From positions 1-9,611 of the forward strand of contig JBKPDC010000050.1 in assembly GCA_046727715.1 (NCBI GenBank): 9,611 nt of DNA. The letters are read 5' to 3'. The notes under the pieces are model-generated. The model did no database searches, was not told the DNA's origin, and worked only from the letters and a program-made list of their open reading frames with translations. Source of the DNA: CAVQLX01 sp046727715 (GTDB taxonomy: Bacteria > Desulfobacterota > Binatia > DP-6). The position numbers and the translations under genes were made by a program. Of the stretch, positions 6,255 to 9,611 are shown piece by piece; the stretch's first letter is position 1, and each line of letters opens with the position of its first letter.

Positions 6255-6766
6255 GGGTGTTCGGCTCCTCGGGGTATCTGCTCAGCGAGACGCGGGTCGA
6301 GGTGCGGCTCGTCTACACGGGTTTTCTCGTCATGGCCGTGATCGGCATGGCCACGATGGCGCTGCTGCAGTGGAAGCACATCGGCCCCACGCCCGGGGCC
6401 ATCGCCACGTACTTCCGGGGCGGCGAGCGCGGCGGCACGATGGCCTTCCCGAAGACGTTCCGCGAGCTCGTCGAGCTGACGCACTTTCACGCCTTCATCA
6501 TGGGCGTCGTGTACCTCGTGCTGGCGCACCTCGTGCTGGCCACGAGCGCTCCGGAGATGGTGAAGCGCCTCGCGATCATGCTGGCGCTGGCCGGCCTCGT
6601 CGGCGACCTCGTCGGCGTCTGGCTCATCCGCTACGTGTCCGGCGCCTTCGCCTGGGCCCAGGTGCTGTTCTGGGTGGCCGAGTGGGTCGGCTTCTCGGCC
6701 TTCGTCTACTACCCGCTCCGGGAGATGTGGTTTCGTGAAGGACGCTCGGCACGTGCCACCGACTGA
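6251..6766 (+). CDS. Four-helix membrane protein with conserved-looking histidines
   Basis: The 171-residue product has about four membrane helices: 21-40, 79-98, 107-126 and 133-154. I do not recognise a named family. Polar residues in or next to the helices stand out: H43 after helix 1, H78 and H80 at the start of helix 2, H93 within it, D119 in helix 3 and E144 in helix 4. H80 and H93 are 13 residues apart on one helix, a spacing seen for haem b ligands in bis-haem four-helix cytochromes, so a haem b or quinone role is possible but unproven. The loop at 45-75 is Gly/Arg-rich. The ATG overlaps the apbE stop (ATGA), so it belongs to the iron/flavin operon. It could link the periplasmic flavin and haems to the quinone pool; this is inference. 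Confidence 0.8.
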   Translation: MRVFGSSGYLLSETRVEVRLVYTGFLVMAVIGMATMALLQWKHIGPTPGAIATYFRGGERGGTMAFPKTFRELVELTHFHAFIMGVVYLVLAHLVLATSAPEMVKRLAIMLALAGLVGDLVGVWLIRYVSGAFAWAQVLFWVAEWVGFSAFVYYPLREMWFREGRSARATD

Positions 6767-6911
6767 GCGCGAGCTGCGCTGTGGCTGCGGCAACCTGATG
6801 GCGCGCATGACCAGTGCGGGCCTCGAGCTCAAGTGCCGCCGCTGCAAGCGGCTGATCGTCGTGCCGGTGACCGCCGAGCGCGATAAATGGATCGAGGTGT
6901 CGATGCGCTGA
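6735..6911 (+). CDS. Com-like small zinc-binding protein
   Basis: This 58-codon gene encodes RELRCGCGNLMARM (12-25), then LELKCRRCKRLIVVPV (30-45), with cysteines C16, C18, C34 and C37. The layout, two Cys, about 15 residues and then KCRRCKR, resembles the zinc-finger domain of phage Mu Com, an RNA-binding translational activator of the mom gene. The first pair is CxC rather than CxxC. The GTG at 6735 has a GGAG 10 bases upstream and overlaps the membrane protein gene by 32 bases. A second GTG at 6753, with AAGGA upstream, would give 52 residues and is equally acceptable. The gene is the last before a strong terminator. Com-like proteins are also found in bacterial chromosomes outside prophages; no other phage gene is visible here. 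Confidence 0.72.
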   Translation: MKDARHVPPTERELRCGCGNLMARMTSAGLELKCRRCKRLIVVPVTAERDKWIEVSMR

Positions 6912-6957
6912 GTGCGCCGGCAGCTTCGAAGCAGCGGCCAGCGGTCGTGAACCCAGA

Positions 6958-7005
6958 GCCCGGACGGCGCGTCCCCTGCGGGACGCGCCCCGGGCTTTTT
7001 TGTTT
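6958..7005 (+). terminator. Strong rho-independent terminator
   Basis: The left stem GCCCGG, a 2-base AC bulge and GGCGCGTCCC (6958-6975) pair with GGGACGCGCC-CCGGGC (6980-6995) around the loop CTGC. All 16 pairs are perfect. Six T residues follow directly (6996-7001), then GTTT. It lies 46 bp after the Com-like gene and closes the iron/flavin operon. Confidence 0.93.
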
Positions 7006-7025
7006 GCTCGAGGAAGGGGGAGGAC

Positions 7026-8684
7026 ATGACGGCACGATGGGTCGGTGCGGCACTCGCGGCGCTCGCGATCGTGCGTGCGAGCGTCCCGGCGCGTGCCGAG
7101 ACGCTGGAACAGCGCGTCGAGCGGATGGAGAAGGAGCTGCGGGAGCTGAAGGCCGAGATCCGCCAGCGCGACGAGGCCGATCGCCGGCGCGCGGGCGACG
7201 AGGCGAGACACCCGCGAGCGGAGACCGCGCCATCGGGGGCCGCCCCTCACACCGCCACTGCTCCCGTGCCGGCGCCCGGCACGTCGCCAGCGGCGAAGCC
7301 GGCCCCGGTCGTGACCGCGCAGACCCGGCCGGAGCGCGCCGACACGCCCATGCCGACCACGCAGCTGCCGTTCACCGACCGCGTCCGGGTCGGTGGCTAC
7401 GGCTCGATGCGCTTCTCGGTGACGGACAACCCCGCGCTGAAGAACACCTTCGAGCTCCGGCGCTTCGTCCTCACCAGCGACGCCCGCATCGCGCCGCGGC
7501 TGAGCGCCTACATGGAGCTCGAGTTCGAACGCTTCCGCAAGCTCGAAATCGAGAAGACCCTCGCGCCGGCCGAGGGCGGCCTCACCGCCGAGCAGGCGGT
7601 CGAGGGAACGAACGAGTCCGAGATCTCGCTCGAGCAGATCTGGATGCAATACGACATCCAGGACTGGCTCAAGTTCCGCGGCGGCGGCGTGCTGGTCCCC
7701 CTCGGCCGCTTCAACATCAACCACGACGACAACCGCTGGGACCTGCCGCGTCGCTCCCTGGTCGACCGCGGCGTGCCGGTGCTCCCCTCCACGGCGGCGT
7801 GGGACGAGCTGGGCGTGGGGTTCCTCGGCGACGTCCCGCTCACCGAGGACATGCTCCTGAACTATCAGGCCTACGTCGTGAACGGCGTGTCGCTCGACTT
7901 CAACTTCGAACAGATCGCCCAGACCCGCTTCCCCGAGCCGGGGAAGCAGGTGATCGCGGTGGAGCTGGAGCCGTCGACCGGGACGTTCTTCAACGACGTG
8001 AAGAACGCGAAAGCGTTCACCGGCCGCCTCGCCCTGAGCCCGGCGCTCGGCCACGAGATCGGCGGCTCGTGGTACTACGGACGTTACACGCCGCAGTTCC
8101 TGCCGGACGAGAGCCTCTGGTCGCTCGCGGCCGACTGGAAGAGCGTGTTCGACAAGTTCGAGGTCGAGGGCGAGTACGTCTTCACCCGCTTCAACGGCAT
8201 TCGCGACGTCGCCACCGGCCTCGCGCGAGTCGCTCGCGACCAGGCGACCGAGCTCCAGAACCCGGACCTCGAGAGCGAGGTGGAGTTCGAGCTCGCCAAC
8301 CTCGCGACCACGAAGCAGGGCTACTGGCTCGAGCTGCGCTACCGGTTCTGGCCCGAGATCCTGACCCACACCTTCCTCGGCTGGGAGTTCGACAACCCGC
8401 AGCTCGTCGCCGTGCTGCGCGGCGAGCAGGTCTGGCTCAACGGGCTGGTTGAGGAGGCGAACTTCGCCGGCGGACGGCTCGTCACCTTCGAGACCGACAA
8501 CCGGCGCGTCGACCGGATCACGATCGGGCTCGCCTACCGGCCGGTGCCGCTGGTCGTGTTCCAGCTGGCGTACGAGTGGACCCGGACCAACGATGGGAAG
8601 AGCCTCTCCAGCGTCACCAACTTCATCCCGGGCAACGTCGACCACATGAACGCACTGTTGCTCGGCGTGGCGTTCGGCTTCTGA
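7026..8684 (+). CDS. Outer-membrane porin, phosphate-selective porin (OprP/OprO)-like
   Basis: The 552-residue product has a signal peptide (1-24, cleaved at ARA-ET), a short coiled coil (LEQRVERMEKELRELKAEI, 27-45) and a Pro/Ala-rich linker (to about 110). A long beta-barrel region with alternating aromatic strands follows, from RVRVGGYGSMRFSV to the end. It terminates VAFGF, and a C-terminal Phe is the usual outer-membrane insertion signal. The segment FELRRFVLTSDARIAPRLSAYMELEFERF is typical of the OprP/OprO-like porin family, as is the N-terminal coiled coil that mediates trimerisation or peptidoglycan contact. The substrate is not evident; a phosphate-specific role should not be assumed. 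A strong GGGGGAGG ribosome binding site precedes the ATG. It starts 20 bp after the terminator, leaving no room for its own promoter there. Confidence 0.85.
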   Translation: MTARWVGAALAALAIVRASVPARAETLEQRVERMEKELRELKAEIRQRDEADRRRAGDEARHPRAETAPSGAAPHTATAPVPAPGTSPAAKPAPVVTAQTRPERADTPMPTTQLPFTDRVRVGGYGSMRFSVTDNPALKNTFELRRFVLTSDARIAPRLSAYMELEFERFRKLEIEKTLAPAEGGLTAEQAVEGTNESEISLEQIWMQYDIQDWLKFRGGGVLVPLGRFNINHDDNRWDLPRRSLVDRGVPVLPSTAAWDELGVGFLGDVPLTEDMLLNYQAYVVNGVSLDFNFEQIAQTRFPEPGKQVIAVELEPSTGTFFNDVKNAKAFTGRLALSPALGHEIGGSWYYGRYTPQFLPDESLWSLAADWKSVFDKFEVEGEYVFTRFNGIRDVATGLARVARDQATELQNPDLESEVEFELANLATTKQGYWLELRYRFWPEILTHTFLGWEFDNPQLVAVLRGEQVWLNGLVEEANFAGGRLVTFETDNRRVDRITIGLAYRPVPLVVFQLAYEWTRTNDGKSLSSVTNFIPGNVDHMNALLLGVAFGF

Positions 8685-8697
8685 GGGCGGCCGCGTC

Positions 8698-9291
8698 ATG
8701 CGCGTGACCGCGACGCTGCTCGTGCTGCTGCTCCTCCTCTGCCATGTCCCGCGCGCCTGGGCATTCCTGCTGATCGACCAGCCGTTCGTCTTCGGCGACC
8801 TCGAGCTGGAAGGACTGCGCATCTTCCGCGACGAGAAGCGCGGGAACTGGTCGCTTGCCCCGCAGGCGCGCGAGCCGTTTCGTGCGGTCGCGGCCGCAAC
8901 CGCGCCGGGGCGCACGGACCTCGGCACGTGGAACCTCGTCCAGAACCCCGAGTTCCCGAACCGCCGGCTCCAGCGTCACCTGGCACGCATGGTGTGCGCG
9001 TCCCAGGGACCGCTGGCGGCTTGCCGGCGCCCCGGACGCACTGGGCGCGGCGTCGATCGGGCTCTTCAGGACGCCTGGCCTGCGCACGCTGGGTCAGTCG
9101 GCGCCGTACCTCCACACCGGCGGGAAGGACACGCTCGAGGACGTCGTTGCTTCTACGTGAAGACGTCGGCGCTCGCCCGTGCCGGCCAGCTCCGCAACGG
9201 TGCCCACGAGCTGCGCGACATGGACATCGGCGAGGCCGACGTGGCGCCACTCGCCGCGTTCCTCCGCTCGTTGAACGAGGACTACGAGTAG
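8698..9291 (+). pseudogene. Remnant of a MauG/cytochrome c peroxidase-type gene
   Basis: After a signal peptide (MRVTATLL to AWA), the reading frame carries LEGLRIFRDEKRGN and later TDLGTWNLVQNPEFPN, both typical of di-haem peroxidase-like proteins. The frame is then lost and regained. Removing one C from the CCCC run at 9030-9033 gives CRRPDALGAASIGLF, which continues into FRTPGLRTLGQSAPYLHTGG and KDTLEDVV, a very characteristic MauG/peroxidase motif. Adding one base near 9150 restores VAFYVKTSALARAGQL and the LNEDYE end. The CxxCH haem motifs expected between RGN and the TDLGTWN segment, and in the N-terminal half, are missing. The repaired product is only about 200 residues, against 350 or more in the family. 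The two frameshifts alone could be assembly errors; the missing haem sites argue for true decay. It starts 13 bp after the porin stop. Confidence 0.72.
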
Positions 9292-9308
9292 GGGCGAACG
9301 ACGCGGCG

Positions 9309-9611
9309 TCAGTGCGCCAGCTCGACGCGCAGCGGGCTCGCTGCCGGTTGCCACACGCCGCGCTCCACCATTCGCGGGCCGTCGAACACGACGAAGCTCT
9401 CCCGGCCGTAGTGCGACAGGGGACCGGCAGCCGCCCGCAGGGCGGCGGCGTCGTTGCCCGCGACGACCACCAGCGCCGCACCGTCGGTCCGCCGCGCCGC
9501 CCAGGCGCGCGTCGTGCCCTTGGCGGCGAGCGACGCCGGCGGTCCCTCGACGCCGAGCTTCTCGAGCAGCGCCGCCACCTCGGCCGTGGTCCCCACCACG
9601 AGCGCCGGGCG
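9309..9611 (-). CDS. C-terminal fragment of an unidentified protein, cut by the window edge
   Basis: About 100 residues are readable on the minus strand, beginning RPALVVGTTAEVAALL at the window edge and ending PLRVELAH. The frame stays open to the edge, so the true start lies outside; a GTG at 9599 is internal. The fragment alternates hydrophobic strands and helices (ALVVGT, TRAWAARR, ALVVVAGNDAAALRAAA, ESFVVFDG) and contains PLSHYGRESFVVFDGPRMVERGVW. This loosely reminds me of C-terminal domains in some bacterial M1-type aminopeptidases, but no catalytic motif is in view and I do not assign a function. It converges on the pseudogene with 17 bp between the two stops; no hairpin terminator is visible there. 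Confidence 0.7.
   Translation of the reverse strand, partial: RPALVVGTTAEVAALLEKLGVEGPPASLAAKGTTRAWAARRTDGAALVVVAGNDAAALRAAAGPLSHYGRESFVVFDGPRMVERGVWQPAASPLRVELAH

Noticed and set aside
6912..6957. A tRNA or small RNA gene before the terminator, prompted by the GCTTCGAAGC palindrome at 6923-6932
   Set aside because: No cloverleaf or acceptor stem can be built in this 46-base gap. It is simply the spacer between the last gene and the terminator.
8740..8745. A Cys-His pair in the first residues of the peroxidase-like remnant taken as a haem site
   Set aside because: It lies in the signal peptide (LLCHVPRAWA), and there is no second Cys to make CxxCH.
6624..8927. A 767-codon open frame on the minus strand opposite the porin
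   Set aside because: It lies antisense to a porin with signal peptide, ribosome binding site and C-terminal Phe. Its product is low-complexity (Arg, Glu, Val, His-rich), as expected of a shadow frame in very GC-rich DNA.

Overview
The window is about 9.6 kb of very GC-rich bacterial DNA with tightly packed genes, frequent GTG starts and 4-base stop/start overlaps. The gene mix (PhaR-type PHA regulator, tandem UspA, Fur, cytochrome c-fused FTR1 permease, ApbE, an OprP-like porin and a MauG-type remnant) points to a Gram-negative bacterium. It would fit an uncultured deltaproteobacterial, Binatota or Rokubacteria-like lineage. That placement is inferred from general gene flavour and composition; there is no rRNA or other marker here.

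Left part (1-2430): a polyhydroxyalkanoate regulator (+) converges on a two-domain universal stress protein (-). The 130-bp gap between them is almost entirely one long imperfect inverted repeat that runs from stop codon to stop codon. Divergent from usp, a small protein of unknown function is followed 10 bp later by a Fur-family regulator.

Centre (2431-7005): this is the most interesting part, an apparently self-contained Fur-controlled redox/iron operon. A -35-like TTGACA is followed by a perfect 7-1-7 palindrome resembling a Fur box, just upstream of the first gene. Five genes follow, each overlapping the next: (1) a 714-residue fusion of signal peptide, helical domain, two c-type haem domains and an FTR1 iron permease with both REGFE motifs; (2) an exported FMN-binding protein with a GAT flavinylation site; (3) the ApbE flavin transferase that would load it; (4) a four-helix membrane protein with intramembrane histidines; (5) a tiny Com-like zinc-binding protein. 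A strong intrinsic terminator closes the unit. My reading is that the haems and the covalent flavin move electrons to or from iron at the periplasmic face of the permease, in place of the cupredoxin/peroxidase partners of EfeUOB. That function is inferred.

Right part (7026-9611): an outer-membrane porin starts only 20 bp after the terminator. It is followed by a decayed MauG/cytochrome c peroxidase-type gene with two compensating frameshifts and no haem site left. Last comes the C-terminal end of an unidentified protein on the minus strand, cut by the window edge. No stretch longer than 300 bases lacks a gene. I saw no tRNA, rRNA, CRISPR array or insertion sequence.
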